64,000 bases of DNA from Polyodon spathula (GCF_017654505.1 NC_054540.1:38332017-38396016); one strand, 5' to 3'. Numbered from the stretch's first letter, positions 11,747 through 24,354 are shown. Notes: generated from the sequence alone by a model not told the origin. Program-made: numbers and translations.

Positions 11747-12876
11747 TATATAAAATGTTCCTTTATGCTGTGTTTAGGCTGATTTGATTGTTTATAACAT
11801 TGTGTTTAACGATTATGAAAAGAATGTAATTTACAGACATTTGCAGAGATCAAGCAGAATCCATAGTCTAATGCAGATGTATTATTCATTTCCTGGAGTA
11901 ATATTTAATGAAGGAAATATAAGGAGACAAACCCTTAGCAGTGGAGGTTAAACTGCCTCTAACCCATTCTCTGTTTTCCTTCCATTTAAATTCTGCTCAG
12001 CTGTAGCAGCTTGGAATTGTTGTCTCCATAGACTTCCCTTGTGTTTCCTAAATTAAACACACAAAGTCACTTTCACACACAAGTACACACACACTGCCCT
12101 ACCACTTTATTAGGTTATGTAACTAATTGCCTGATCACAGCCTTGATATGACATGGGATAGACTCCCCAAGGTGCTGGAAGGTGTCTCAGGGGATGTTAA
12201 CCCATTCATTACTATTTCAGTTGCATTGAGATCCAAGGTTTGTGGTGGCCATGGAGGATGCCTGAAGTCTTTGGCATGCTCCTCAAACTATTCATGCACA
12301 ATCCTGGCACAGTGAATGCATTAAAATTGCTGGGTGGACTAGATCCACATTGATGCTTAAGTAAACTACAGCATTTGTTTGGCATTCCAGAGTAATCAAG
12401 TAGGGTGTAGCAGGAGAATGGCCTGAGTCAGGTGATTCCAAATCCAAATCGTGCAGACAGGTTCTAAAGTGGTCTGACATTGAAGGTAAACACACACACA
12501 CACTCAAATATACATCCTACATATCCCTCCTCTGTGTCATTGCTGACTGTGTGGATTATCTTAAAATGTCTTTTCATTTCTTATTGAACACATGAAAATG
12601 CAAATGTGTTAACATATTTAGAGTCTCCACAGTATAAATATGGGGATAATTAGCATGGGGCCAGATATTGTTTATTCCTAAGAAAATATATAAAAGGTGG
12701 GCGCTTAGGAAACAAATCTATTATGTTATTAAATGAGACTCCTAAACTAGAATGTCCTCCAGATGGAATGACCAAGCAAGTGCAACACTATCAGAGGGAT
12801 TATTTAACTAAGTTTAGTTCCAGGTACCAAGTTTTACAATAACATGTGATTCTTTCAAAACTGGACATTTCAGAGA
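11747..12876. other. unassigned sequence
   Basis: No gene recognised. The part from 12120 to 12500 has the look of an old dispersed repeat but I cannot assign it. Confidence 0.35.
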
Positions 12877-14445
12877 TACAGTGCCTATAGAAGGTCTACA
12901 CCCCCTTGAACTTTTTTTCAATTTTGTTGTGTCAGTGCCTCAGAGTTTCGTACATTTAAATGAGGATTTTTTTTCCATTTATCAACACACCATACTCCGC
13001 ACTGTTAAGGGGAAAAAAGTTTTTATTGAGAAAAAAATTATACATTAAAAATACAAAACTGAAAGATCATAATTGGATAAGTCTCCACTCCCCTGAATTA
13101 CTGATTGGTGGAAGCACCTTTGGCAGCAATTACAGCTGTGAATATGTTAGGTTAGGTCCCTAGCAAGTTTGCACACCTAGATTTGGCAATATTTGACCAT
13201 TTATAAAACTGTTCAAGCTCTGTCAAGTTCCTTGGGGAGCATTGATGGACAGAAATCTTTAAGTCATGCCACAAATTTTGGATTGGATTTAGGTCGGGGC
13301 TCTGACTGGGTCACTCAAGGCCATTTTTTTGTTCCTTAGCCACTCCAGTGTAGCTTTGACTGCATGTTTTGGGTCTTTGTCATGCTGAAAGGTGAACTTC
13401 CATCTCAATCTTCTTGCAGATGGCAGCAGGTTTTCCTCAAGGACTTCTCTGTACTTTGCTCCATTTATTTCCCCTTCTATCCTGACAAGTGCCCCAGTCC
13501 CTGCTGATAAGAAACATCTTCATAACATGATGCTTCCACCACCATGCTTCACAGTAGGGATGGTGTTTTTCGGTTGATGCACTGTGTTTGGTTTGTGCCA
13601 AATATAATGCTTTGAATTTAGGCCAAAAAGTTAAATTTTAGTTTCATCAGCACACCAAACTTTTTGCCACATGGCTACAGAATCTTCTTAGTGTTTTTTT
13701 TTTTTGCATACTTCAAACGGGATTCAAGGTGGGCTTTCTTGAGTAATGGCTTCCTTCTTGCCACCATACCATACAGGCCAGATTTGTGGAGTGCTTGGGA
13801 TATTGTTGTCAAATGCACACTTTAACCAGTCTTGGCCATAAAAGCCTGTAGTGCTTGTAAAGTTGCCATTGGCCTCTTTGTAGCCTCTCTGATCAGTCTC
13901 CTTCTTGCTCGGTCATCCAGTTTGGATGGGTGGCCTGATCTAGGCAGGGTCTTGGTGGTGCCATACACCTTCCACTTCTTAATAATCGTCTTGACTGTGC
14001 TCCAAGGGATATTCAAGGCCTTTGATATTTTTTTATACTCATCCCCTGATCTGTGCCTTTCAAAAAATGTGTCCTTTGTTCTTTTGAAAGTGCCTTGGTG
14101 CTCATGGTTGAGTCTTTGCTTTGAAATGCACTACCCAGCTGAGGGAACCTACAGGAACTGCTGAATTTTGCTGAATTTATCCAGAAATCATGTGAATCAC
14201 TACAATTTAACACAGGTGGAGGCCACGTAACTTGGTGTGTGATTTTGAAGGCGATTGGTTACACCTGAGCTAATTTAGGATTGCTATTACAAGGGGGGTG
14301 GACAGTTATCCAACCAAGCTATTTCAGTTTTTATTTTTAATTAATTTTCTACAAATTTCTATAATTTTTTTTTCACTTGGTAGTTGTGGGGTAGGATGTG
14401 TAGATAAATGAAAAAAAAAACTATTTTAATGCATTTTAATTATAG
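12877..14445 (-). mobile_element. Tc1-like transposon C (degraded)
   Basis: The left terminus, ACAGTGCCTATAGAAGGTCT, is a familiar Tc1-like terminal sequence. The minus strand carries remnants of transposase in order: LSKEQRTHFLKGTDQGMS and WSTVKTIIKKWKVYGTTKTL (helix-turn-helix units), RPMATLQALQAFMAKTG (linker), then catalytic-domain remnants between about 13640 and 13250. These lie in several frames with stops. The right terminus is truncated and runs into an LTR-A LTR fragment near 14446, so the element is incomplete as well as broken. Confidence 0.88.
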
Positions 14446-14745
14446 ACTGGGATTCAATTAGCAATTAATTATTCACTTGAATCCCAGCACATGAACTACT
14501 CTGTGCACTGCCGTGCTCACATATCAGTACATTTTTAATTTGCAAGTGAAGTGATTTTGCCACCCTCGTGTCTAAATACAATTATACATTTTAAAACACT
14601 CTTGCTCAGAACCCTCATTATATTCTGTGCACCAACTACAATACCCCAACATTAACAAAAACATGCAACATACAACACACAAATGCAACATACAACACAC
14701 ACGCACAGGGGTGGGGCTCATATGGGTGGGGCATATTGCGCCACA
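14446..14745 (-). repeat. LTR-A LTR fragment
   Basis: This diverged copy of the LTR-A long terminal repeat shares GTGCTCACATAT and the ordered blocks AAATACAATTATACATTTTA and CCAACATTAA, and ends in GCCACA at 14745. The distal part, with the TGTCACAAAG end, is missing. The sequence is clearly more diverged than the two LTRs of the complete element. Confidence 0.75.
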
Positions 14746-14746
14746 A

Positions 14747-14747
<1 letters not shown>

Positions 14748-14826
<79 letters not shown>
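14748..14826. repeat. (TA)n microsatellite
   Basis: About 40 TA dinucleotides directly after the LTR-A fragment. Confidence 0.97.
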
Positions 14827-14830
<4 letters not shown>

Positions 14831-14926
14831 TCTGTGTGTGGTAATGGCTATTGATTAATTGATTGATGAGTGATTGGAAAATTGTGGAATGGAAAGAGAA
14901 CAAAGGATGCTTGCTTGGTGAGAGTG

Positions 14927-15043
14927 GGTAGGAGAGAGTGACGGATAGTGAGTGATAAAAATTGATGGAGAGTGACAGAGAGTGAGTGGCAGAGAGTGCT
15001 GAAGAGTGATGGCAAATGAGTGACAGAGAGTGACAGAGTGTGA
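14927..15043. repeat. degenerate GAGAGTGA-type tandem repeat
   Basis: Irregular purine-rich units such as GAGAGTGACAGAGAGTGAG recur through this stretch. Confidence 0.7.
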
Positions 15044-17500
15044 GGACATTAAATGAATTTCAAAGGACCAGCAACAAATTTTGCATTATATCATTAATTC
15101 GTATTATCATTAGTAGCCTATAAGTCAAATGTATACTGTCCATTTTTATTTAATTTAGTCAGCGGTGCAGTGTTAAATTGTACACAATGACAAACCACCT
15201 ACACATTAATAGAATAGGTGTGTTTCCTATTTCTATACAGATAGCGGCACATGTGCAGTCTACTGCTGCCAAAATGTTGGGAAAACCAGAAATGTAATAG
15301 AAATGTCTTTTTTCAAGAAAACTAGGTTATTGGCTATTCGCCAAAAAATGCACTGAGCACAACTGGCAACACATGAGAAAAAGCAGACGGTGAAATGCCA
15401 GCAACAATTGTGACTGTTTAAAACTTGATTTCAAAAGTTGTTTCAACAAATTTCAACAAATTGATGCAACTGCCTGCAGATTTTGTACATCTCATTATAC
15501 AATTTCTGAAAAGTCATTTGTACTATCTCGCCCCTATTTTTGCAAACTCCCATAACTACATATTCATCTACGCTGGAACCGCAAACAGAAACTGCTGCCG
15601 CAAAATATTCCCTAATAAGTCACAAATAGCATTGCACTTGTTTAGTATGTTTCAGCCAAGACTCGTTTGCAACTGGTTTGCAAAACGTTAGTACACCTAC
15701 CCCTTAAATGGTTAAACCTGTGCACGCACATACAAAGTGTCCTTATAATCATGTAACAATTGCAGAGTATTTGAAAGGTTATACATATTTGTATACAAAT
15801 TAAGAGTTTAGCATATTATAGATAAATGCAATCTGAAATGTTTATAGGAGGCTAGGAGTATATGTTGAAAGCTTGGTGTAGACTGATGCAAAATCAAGCC
15901 AGTTATTTTCACAATGGACACTATGACAGAAAGACGGACAGACGCGATTAGCAGTTTCTTGCATTAAGATACATAATGGTAAAAATATTACATTTTCGGT
16001 ATAGAGAGGCATACCAAGTGGCCCCAGCTGTCATTCCCCGAATTTAATTTTGTGGTCTGTAATGTATTTAATTTGCCTGGTCACTGTATTTTTGTATTAC
16101 TATTATTCAGTTATTGCCTTTCAGTCCCAGTGAGCACCGAATAGCTAATGTTATTGAATATCGTCTTGTTTTTGTCATATTCATATAAATGTCAAGGTCA
16201 ACTGAGGATTACATACATATAAATAAAAACCTGCACTGCCATCACAGGAATAATATTACAGGGAATAAAATCAGTGTCCTATATGGCCATAATATTGGCA
16301 ATTATCTTTTTATATTCATTTGTGCTTGGAATTAGGCAAACTATTATATTTGGAATCACATATACTATAACTGATTTTTAAAAGGTATTAGAAAATGATT
16401 CAGTACCATCATTCAATCAGCTTCCAGCTCTAGCAGGCTTCAATCAGAGAGTAGGTGCCCACTGGAACGTCACGGCACAACTGTGAATCAAACTTAAAAT
16501 CATTCCGCACAAGTGACGGCTTTTTCATTTTGACTTGCCATAATGAAAGCTCAGTTGGCCAAAAAATACTAAACAAAGACACAATTGGTTCAAATTTATT
16601 TTATTATTCACCAAAACCAACCAATCAATACTTTGCACTGGCGAATGCAACCAGTCCTGTACCTGCCAATCACAGACTTTCAGCTCGACTGCAACAACAA
16701 ACCGAGCCACGGATAGTTCAGTAATATTGCTCCATTCACATATGTGGCACTGTTCAGTAATATTGCTCCATTCAGATATCTTGCACAGTTCAGATAAACT
16801 ATAAGCACCTTTGACAAGTTTTTTTTTTCTCTAATTATGTATGTGATCCTTTATGAACATTTTTTGGACTATTTTCCTTACCTAATGAACCATTACAAGT
16901 TCAAGGTAAATCTAGGTTTAAAAGTATTGTTTATTTTTTTAAAGAAAAAAATGAAAAAAAAAAACATAATCTAATAGCGATAGTGTAGACACAGTAAAGC
17001 TGGAGCTGACTCTGCAGCCCAGTTCTCTTTCAATTCGAAGATGACCAACAATCAATGCTTTTGGGATATGCCTGTCACAGTTTTGGTATTTACTAAGCAT
17101 TTTACATTAGAGCTGCCAATAGGCTCCTCTGAGGGAACAAACAGTCACTCCACGGAGTTCACTTGCTCTTTTGCTTCTCACTTAGGTAGGTATGACAGGT
17201 ATATTAATCACTTCAGTTGCTGTGATTAAGTTTGTGTGAAAGAGCTCTTGGGTTTTTGTAGAGTTCCCCTGCAATATTTATACTTGCTGGAAATCGGCTT
17301 GCCACTTCCGTAGAATCAGAAACTCTGCATCAGTAAACTGAGCTATAAATGTCTTACATAACTTTGTTATATATTTCTCTCTCTTTTCAACAGCCTGCAT
17401 CTCTTTATGATTGTAGTATGCTTTCTAACTGCTGCAGTTTGTGTTTTTTCTTCTGTTATAGCAGCTAAAAAGATTTTTTTTAAAAAGACACATGATTTTC
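15044..17500. other. unassigned sequence
   Basis: No gene recognised. Around 16707-16795 a unit of about 38-41 bases containing GTTCAGTAATATTGCTCCAT occurs twice and begins a third time. The rest is AT-rich. Confidence 0.4.
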
Positions 17501-17529
17501 TCTTCCGCCGGATTGTCTCGACCCAACCT

Positions 17530-18240
17530 CTTGGTGCGCTTGGCCAAATATATATATGCTTATGCCCTTGGTGCTTGGTGCCTCAGAGCCTCAGTGCTTA
17601 AATGCTCCATTCTTCAGTCTCCCGGCTGCCCTCAGTGCAAGCCCCTTCAGTGCTTCGGTGGCCTTGGTGTATCACAGCCTCGGTGCCTCGATGCTTCAGT
17701 ACCCTCAGTGATTCGATGCTCCTTGCCTCTGTGTCCTCTGTGCTTCAGTGCCCCTGGTTCCCTCAGTGCACATGGCCTTCAGTGCTTTGGCGGCCTTGGT
17801 GCTTAGACGCTCCGTGCCTCAGTGCTTAGGTGCCCCTGGTACCCTCGGTGCACGTGTCCTCAGTACGTGCCGCCCTCAGAGCGTGCCACCCTCAGAGCTT
17901 CAGAGCCTCCGTGCCTTCGGTGCTTAATCGCATCGTGCCTTGGTGCTTCGGCACCCCAGCATGTCGATAACCACCTGCACTCGTGCCCAAATACTTTGGT
18001 GCACCAGTGCTGTATTCCCAGGTTCCTTGGTGCTTCAGAGCCTTTCGTAGCCTCAGTGCATTTGGTGCCCTCCCTCCCTCGGTACTTCGGCTCCTTGGTG
18101 CCTTAGAGCCTACCTGCACTCAGTGTACTCGGTGCATCTGCATTCTTGGTGCCTAAGTGCTTCAATATTTGGTCAGCGTTGGTGCCCTTGCTGCTTCGGC
18201 TCCTCTATACCCCAGTCCTCCAATGTTTGCAGAGCCCTTG
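17530..18240 (+). repeat. degenerate GCTTCGGTG/CCTCAGTGC repeat array
   Basis: Loosely repeated blocks of roughly 15-30 bases built on CAGTGCTTCGGTGCC-like cores fill about 700 bases just before the DIRS gag. It is probably the element's 5' region, but it could be an independent low-complexity array. Confidence 0.6.
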
Positions 18241-18260
18241 GGGCCATAGAGACATCAAGC

Positions 18261-19410
18261 ATGGCTAAATTCCATGCTTGCACGTCTTGCAGAGCAAAGC
18301 TTCCATCAGAGGATAAGCACCTCCTCTGCATCTGGTGCCCGGGCATGCAGCATGCCTCCTCTGCCCTTGGAGATGAGATGTTCTGCGCTATTTGTGCAGC
18401 GTTCCAACCACGGGTTCTACTCAGGAGACTTGATAAGTTTACGGGCGCAACATCCCCTGCTAGCATGGCTGAGCCATCTGCGGCGTTAGGAGCCCCCCCC
18501 CCCTGAAACCTCATGGTAAAGTGGCTCACTCCATCAGGAGCAGGAGGAGGGACAGGTCCAAGAGCTGACCTTTGAAACAGGCCCAAGCTCAGAGAGTTCC
18601 CAAACTCGATCTCAGTGCTTATGGAGCGGGCCTCCAAGCTTCTGCAGGTACCTTGGAAGGCAGCGCCTGAATAGCGGAGATCAGTTTTTAACATTCAGTC
18701 TCCTATCCCCCACCCCCAGCCCTTTCCAGTGTTCCCATACTTCATAGAAGAAGTACGGTCCACTTGGAACCACCCGACCGTGCCGACTGTGTTTAAACAG
18801 GCAGCCCCGCTTGCTTCCTAAGAAGGTGTGGGGGCACAGGGCTTGGCAAAATTTCCACCTGTGGACTCAACCATCGCGGCCCTAGTGCGAGCCCTTCCAG
18901 TGGGGGTCTACCTAAAGACCCTGCATGCCCTAATGATCAAAGCAGGGTAACAGAGACCCACTTAAAGAAAGCATGTGCGGTGGAAGCACAAGTCACACGC
19001 CTGGCCAATACAGCAGGCCTCTTGGTGGCGTACCTAGATGGAGTACTGCAGTCTGTGCCCCTACCTGAACTGATGGCTTCAGAGCTATGCCTGGTTTTGA
19101 GTACTCTCCTCCAGATCTCCAGCTTCCAAGGACAAGCCCTGGGCCGGAGCCTGGCAAGCCTCGTGGTAGCTTGGCTGTCCCAAGCTAGGATCCCTGATGA
19201 AGACAAGTCAGTGTTGCTTGATTCGCCAATATCCCCTGGCCATACCTTTGGACCAGCGGTAGAGGAATTGCTGCAGCGCTCCCACCAAGAATGTGAGGCA
19301 CCTCGGCAGGTAGCCTCAATGCTGTACTCTGATATGGGAGAGAATAAGATGCTGGCATCCACCCGTGACTCACACGGCGACTCAGATGGTCCCGTTCCCC
19401 ACTGCCCCAC
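18261..19410 (+). pseudogene. DIRS gag remnant
   Basis: The product starts with MAKFHACTSCRAKLPSEDKH and continues LCIWCPGMQHASSAL, a Cys/His cluster found at the start of DIRS gag proteins. A second block, at 18980-19410 in another frame, carries SQARIPDEDKSVLLDSPISP and GHTFGPAVEELLQRSHQE, the conserved gag C-terminal region. A stop and a frameshift-bearing segment (18500-18980) separate them. It would form the capsid-like particle of the element. It is not functional here. Confidence 0.8.
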
Positions 19411-19639
19411 GTGACGACCTGAGGCATCACCTTCAGGCTTCTGCAGCAGCTAGAAGCCAGGCCCATCCGCAATGAAGGGAGGCCGCCGGACGTGGTATCC
19501 CAGCATAACAATGATCTCAGAGGCAGTTCCACTGCCACCCCAGCCAGACCCCACAATGGACTCTGCCTTAGTCTCAGCAGCCTCTGCAGAGCCCCTGAAG
19601 GCTTGTGGACTCAGACCCAACCCATCACACAACACCAAC

Positions 19640-21110
19640 TACAGTATTGGCACACTTGCACCTCAGACAACTGGATACTTGCCACTGTACACACCGGTTA
19701 CATGCTTCAGTTCTGCGCAGGTCCTCTTACCTTTTGAGGGATCACGGTTACTTCCGTGAGCAACCCTCTCCAGGTCTCGACCCTCAAACTAGCCATCCAC
19801 CTCGTAGAACCCAGCTCCCAAGAAGAGGGGTTCTACTTGTGATGAAGAATCTGTCAAGGCTGGGTCTCACCCTCAACAATGCAAAAAGGCAATTAATTCT
19901 GGTACAAAGCACGGTTTACCTGGGATTGGCTGTCATTCAGAAGTGTCTATCCATGTTTCAACAGGGATCAATAGTACCCCTGGTGTTGTCAAAAGTTGCT
20001 GGGTCTGAGGGCCGCTGCTTCATCAGCCCTAAAGCTGGGGTTACTCCATATGCACCAGCTTCAAGCATGGCTCAATGCCTTCCAGCTACATCCAAAACGT
20101 AGCAGACACCGTCAGCTGACTGTGTCTCGTGTATGATGGGAAGCCAAGTGCTGTTGGAGGCAGACCTCCCAGATGCATGAAGGTGTAGGGATGGGGGTGA
20201 TCCACAGCAGTCTAGTGGTTATGATAGATGCAATCAACTTAGGCTGGGGTGCAGTCTGAGCAGACAGAGGAGTCCGCGGGTCCTGGACAGACCATTGGAC
20301 ATTCCTGCATATAAGAACATAAGAACATAAGAACATAAGAAAGTTTACAAACGAGAGGAGGCCATTCGGCCCATCTTGCTCGTTTGGTTGTTAGTAGCTT
20401 ATTGATCCCAAAATCTCATCAAGCAGCTTCTTGAAGGATCCCAGGGTGTCAGCTTCAACAACATTACTGGGGAGTTGAATAAATGCACTGGAGCTGCGAG
20501 CAGTTCACCTTGCTCTCCAGCATTTTCTTCCGGTGCTCCAAGGGAGACATGTCCTTGTCCGGATGGTGGTAGTAGCGTATGTCAACCGCCAGGGAGGACT
20601 TCAGTCCCCAGGGTTGCATCACATAGCCTTAAAATTATTAACCTGGGCACAATGGAACCTGCTATCCCTCAGGGCTGTTCATCTTCCCCGAGTGGCAAAT
20701 TGGGCGACAGACCTTCTCTCGAGTGTCACCACCCATCAGAATGGTGACTCCACCCCTCAGAAAAGGCCAGGGTTGATCTCTTTGCCACGGCAGAGATGAC
20801 TCACTGCCCTCTATGGTTCTCCCTCCACTGCTGCGGCAGTCCACTAGGCATGGACCCCCTAGCCCACGAGTGGCCCAGTACGCTCTTGTATGCATTCCTG
20901 CCAATATCGTTGCTCCTGGCCTTCTTAGAGAAGGCGATAGTTCTCCTCGTGGCCCCCAGGTTTTCAACCCTTTGCCAGCTATTGCAAGGCCATCCCTGGG
21001 AGATCCCGCTATGCTTGGATCTCCTCAGTCAGGGAAGAGGCATTCTCTGGTATTCAGAACTGGGCAGACTCCATCTATGGGCCTGGCCCCTGGACGGGAC
21101 CATCTGTTCG
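19640..21110 (+). pseudogene. DIRS reverse transcriptase / RNase H remnant
   Basis: DNWILATVHTGYMLQF near 19665 is the conserved stretch preceding the RT domain. Then the sequence jumps to LSRLGLTLNNAKRQL near 19850, which normally follows the RT active site, so the catalytic core is deleted. RNase H-region sequence follows after the CR1 insertion: VAYVNRQGGLQSPGLHHIAL near 20570 and SPLGMDPLAHEWPSTLLYAF near 20830. Several frameshifts and stops are present. Confidence 0.8.
20307..20474 (-). mobile_element. CR1 LINE 3' tail
   Basis: It is the reverse complement of the last 170 bases of the CR1 element at 55530-55696, including the terminal repeat (ATAAGAAC-type on the plus strand). It interrupts the DIRS RNase H region just before its NALELRAV motif. 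It is severely 5'-truncated, as is normal for LINE insertions. A target duplication of at most a few bases is visible. Confidence 0.9.
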
Positions 21111-21610
21111 CCTTAGGGCTCTCAGACGCAGTCGTCAGTACACTGCAGAAAGCTAGGGCCTCCTCCACAAGGCCGTTCTATGCCTATAAATGGAGATATT
21201 TTCAAGATTGGTGTCTGAACAGAGTCATGACCCTATCTCTTGCCCTATAGCGGCCATTTTACAATTCTTGCAAAAACTGCTGGAGGCAGGTAAATCCCCC
21301 TCTATGGTGAAAGTGTACCTGGCAGCCATATCTGCATGCCATGTCCCAGTGGACTCAATGACCCCAACCGCTCATGTCCTGACGACCCGTTTTCTCAAGG
21401 AAAGGATACCCTCTCCAAGTGGAGTCTAGATGTGGTTTTGGAGGCTCTCACTAATGCCCTGTTTGAGCCTATACATTCCATAGAATTGAAGCATCTCTCT
21501 ATTAAAACAGCCTTTTTGTTAGCCATCACCTCCGCTAAGCAGGTCAGTGAGCTACAGGCTCGATGGAAACAGGGTATCATTACATACGAACCCCGCTTTC
21601 CCCACTAAAG
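21110..21610 (+). pseudogene. DIRS tyrosine recombinase remnant
   Basis: KARASSTRPFYAYKWRYFQDW starts the core-binding SAM-like region near 21150. It continues, after a frame change, to MVKVYLAAISACHVP near 21305. A later frame has SIKTAFLLAITSAKQVSELQ near 21500, corresponding to the start of the catalytic domain around the first Arg, which here appears as Lys-Gln rather than Lys-Arg. The His-x-x-Arg and Tyr parts are absent. Confidence 0.75.
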
Positions 21611-21969
21611 TGGAAGATCTGACCAGTTTAAATGATAAGTTGTGTGTAGGGCGCCTCTTATTTCATAAAGTTTGACCAGCCAGAACTGTTCAGGCACATT
21701 TTGCAGTCAAAAGATGACATGTGCTCTATGAATAAGAGATGCTCCAACTTAATAACTTAATAATAAAAAATGTCTGGAAGAAGCTGTTGATTTATTTTTA
21801 TGAGCAGTTAAAATGGTTTTACTTAGCATGTGCCTCAAAATTTGACCCATTTGTCACCATATATACTCTTTTTCAATTGAAGCCTTTTTTTGTGACAAGT
21901 AGGACATAAAGAAGTGTTATCACATTCACAGAATTATCTTTGTTTTATTGGGGTTTATTATATTCCACC

Positions 21970-21971
<2 letters not shown>

Positions 21972-22062
<91 letters not shown>
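21972..22062. repeat. (TA)n microsatellite
   Basis: About 45 uninterrupted TA dinucleotides. Confidence 0.97.
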
Positions 22063-22066
<4 letters not shown>

Positions 22067-22434
22067 GGATATTGTCCTGTCCTACACTTGAATTCAATAA
22101 CTGTATCAATAGAGAGCACCAAGTATGAAACCAGGTCTTTATACACTAAAGAAGAAACCATGTACCTTGCTTAAAAATAGACTGACCTGCTCACAAAAGC
22201 AATTTAGCTTAAAGATATTTTTCATTAAGATGGCCGGTGGAGCAATGCCCTTTTGACTCTTTTTTTTTACCATTTCATTGTGCATTACTCCAGTAAGTCA
22301 GTGGTTTAAAAACTTGAGAGTTAACACAAATAAACCTCAGTACACACACTACAGTGCAATGTTGGCTGGGATTTATCTGTTTCTTACTGAAATTACTATT
22401 CAAATGTTTTCCATTGCGGTGACCATGTCCAAGG

Positions 22435-22435
<1 letters not shown>

Positions 22436-22496
<61 letters not shown>
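22436..22496. repeat. (TTA)n microsatellite
   Basis: About 20 uninterrupted TTA trinucleotides. Confidence 0.97.
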
Positions 22497-22906
22497 GCAT
22501 CTCTGCCCGATTCTCTGTATATTCTGGTTGGAGACTTCAATTAATATAATACTGTATATATATATATATATAAAAACATATAAACAGTGAGTGTCAAAAA
22601 TTATGTAAACCAAAAAAGGTACTTACAAAGGTTGCTTATTCTATTTCTTCTCATGACAACTGCGCACAGGATGAGATGTACTGGAATGGATTTCTGATAT
22701 GTGATTTATAATGACATAGAAATGGGCTTCTTCAAATCTTGCCCGCTTCGATAACAAACAAAGATATTCATACAAGATATTCATACAAGGTATTTAATGA
22801 AGAGCGCAATAGGGAAGCAGTCAGACCCAAGGTGACATAGACAGTGTCTAATAGATCCATTCAATTATGGCGGGACAATTATGGATATAAATTCCATTGC
22901 TAAGGG

Positions 22907-22913
<7 letters not shown>

Positions 22914-22992
<79 letters not shown>
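22914..22992. repeat. (TA)n microsatellite
   Basis: About 39 TA dinucleotides, ending four bases before a Tc1-like terminus. Confidence 0.97.
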
Positions 22993-22996
<4 letters not shown>

Positions 22997-23843
22997 CAGC
23001 TCTGGAAAAAATTAAGAGACCACTGCAAAATTATCAGTTTCTCTGGTTTTACTATTTATAGGTATGTGTTTGGGTAAAATGAACATTTTTGTTTTATTCT
23101 TTAAACTACTGACAACCTTTCTCCCAAATTCCAAATAAAAATATTGTCATTTAGAGCATTTATTTGCAGAAAATGACAACTGGTCAAAATAACAAAAAAG
23201 ATGCAGTGTTGTCAGACCTCGAATAATGCAAAGAAAATAAGTTCATATTCATTTTTAAACAACACAATACTAATGTTTTAACTTAGGAAGAGTTCAGAAA
23301 TCAATATTTGGTGGAATAACCCTGATTTTCAAGCACAGCTTTCATGCGTCTTGGCATGCTCTCCACCAGTCTTTCACATTGATGTTGGGTGACTTTATGC
23401 CACTCCTGGCGCAAAAATTCAAGCAGCTCGGCTTTGTTTGATGGCTTGTGACCATCCATCTTCCTCTTGATCACATTCCAGAGGTTTTCAATGGGGTTCA
23501 GGTCTGGAGATTGGGCTGGCCATGACAGGGTCTTGATCTGATGGTCCTCCATCCACACCTTGATTGACCTGGCTGTGTGGGAGCATGGAAAAACCAATCC
23601 TCAGAGTTGGGGAACATTGTCAGAGCAGAAGGAAGCAAGTTTTCTTCCAGGACAACCTTGTACTTGGCTTGATTCATGCCAAAGCTGCCCGATTCCAGCC
23701 TTGCTGAAGCACCCCCAAATCATCACCGATCCTCCACCACATTTCACAGTGGGTGCGAGACACTATGGCTTGTAGGCCTCTCCAGGTCTCCGTCTAACCA
23801 TTAGACGACCAGGTGTTGGGCAAAGCTGAAAATTGGACTCATC
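22997..23843 (-). mobile_element. Tc1-like transposon D (truncated)
   Basis: The terminus CAGCTCTGGAAAAAATTAAG follows TA. The minus strand encodes [20 protein letters not shown], the intact third-acidic-residue motif, and the C-terminus ending RRMKAVLENQGYSTKY. Upstream catalytic sequence between 23600 and 23830 is frameshifted. The N-terminal half is absent: at 23844 the sequence turns back on itself. Confidence 0.9.
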
Positions 23844-23876
23844 TGGGGGTGCTTCAGCAAGGCTGGAATCGGGCAG
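23685..23876. repeat. 33-bp perfect inverted repeat at the Tc1 D/E junction
   Basis: Bases 23685-23717 are the exact reverse complement of 23844-23876, with a 126-base spacer. The similarity extends outward to about 23668 and 23908 with a gap of roughly 16 bases in the left arm. Both arms are the same part of element D transposase. Confidence 0.97.
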
Positions 23877-24353
23877 ATTTGTCTTTGTGGAGGACGCATG
23901 AATCAAGCACCCTCATACAGCGAACATACAGCGAAAGTCATTAAGAACTATCTTCTGCTTAAAGAAGAACAAGGAGTCCTGGAAGTGATGGTATGGCCCC
24001 CACAGAGCCCTGATCTCAACATCATCAAGTCTGTTTGGGATTACATGAAGAGAGAGAAGCAACCGAGGCTGCTTAAATCCACAGAAGAACTGTGGTTAGT
24101 TCTCCAAGATGTTTGGGCCAACCTACCTGCCGAGTTCCTTCAAAAACTGTGTGCAAGTGTACCTCGAAGAATTGATGCTGTTTTGAAGGCAAAGGGTGGT
24201 CACACCTAATATGGATTTGATGTAGATTTTTCTTCTGTTCACTCACTTTGAATTTGTTAATTGATAAATATAGACTATTAACATGTCTATTTTTGAAAGC
24301 ATTCTTACTTTACAGCATTTTTTCACACCTGCCTAAAACTTTTGCACAGTACT
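23844..24353 (+). mobile_element. chimeric Tc1-like fragment E
   Basis: The first 65 bases are element D in the opposite orientation. From about 23914 a different Tc1-like family continues: VMVWPPQSPDLNIIKSVWDY, with the Glu of the DDE triad changed to Lys (IIKSVW instead of PIExxW), then PAEFLQKLCASVPRRIDAVL and AKGGHT. It ends in a CTAAAACTTTTGCACAGTA terminus beside a TA array. Neither half can make a transposase. Confidence 0.85.
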
Positions 24354-24354
24354 A

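Larger units (their letters stand above)
17520..21640 (+). mobile_element. DIRS-like tyrosine-recombinase retrotransposon (degraded)
   Basis: In order on the plus strand are a repetitive 5' region, gag fragments with a Cys-rich N-terminus, RT/RNase H remnants and the start of a tyrosine recombinase domain. This is the DIRS order, and no integrase of the DDE type is present. Most of the catalytic RT core is deleted, the frames are broken and the 3' end is missing. A CR1 tail (20307-20474) is inserted. Both outer boundaries are approximate because I could not identify the element's terminal repeats. Confidence 0.85.
21641..22912. other. unassigned sequence with microsatellites
   Basis: No gene recognised. 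It contains the TA and TTA arrays listed separately. Confidence 0.4.

Noticed and set aside
12120..12500. Old dispersed repeat resembling a fish transposon fragment
   Set aside because: I had a sense of familiarity but could not name a motif, terminus or coding block to support a call.
19605..20102. Intact reverse transcriptase in the DIRS relic
   Set aside because: The open stretch mixes frames and skips the catalytic core, so it is a remnant.
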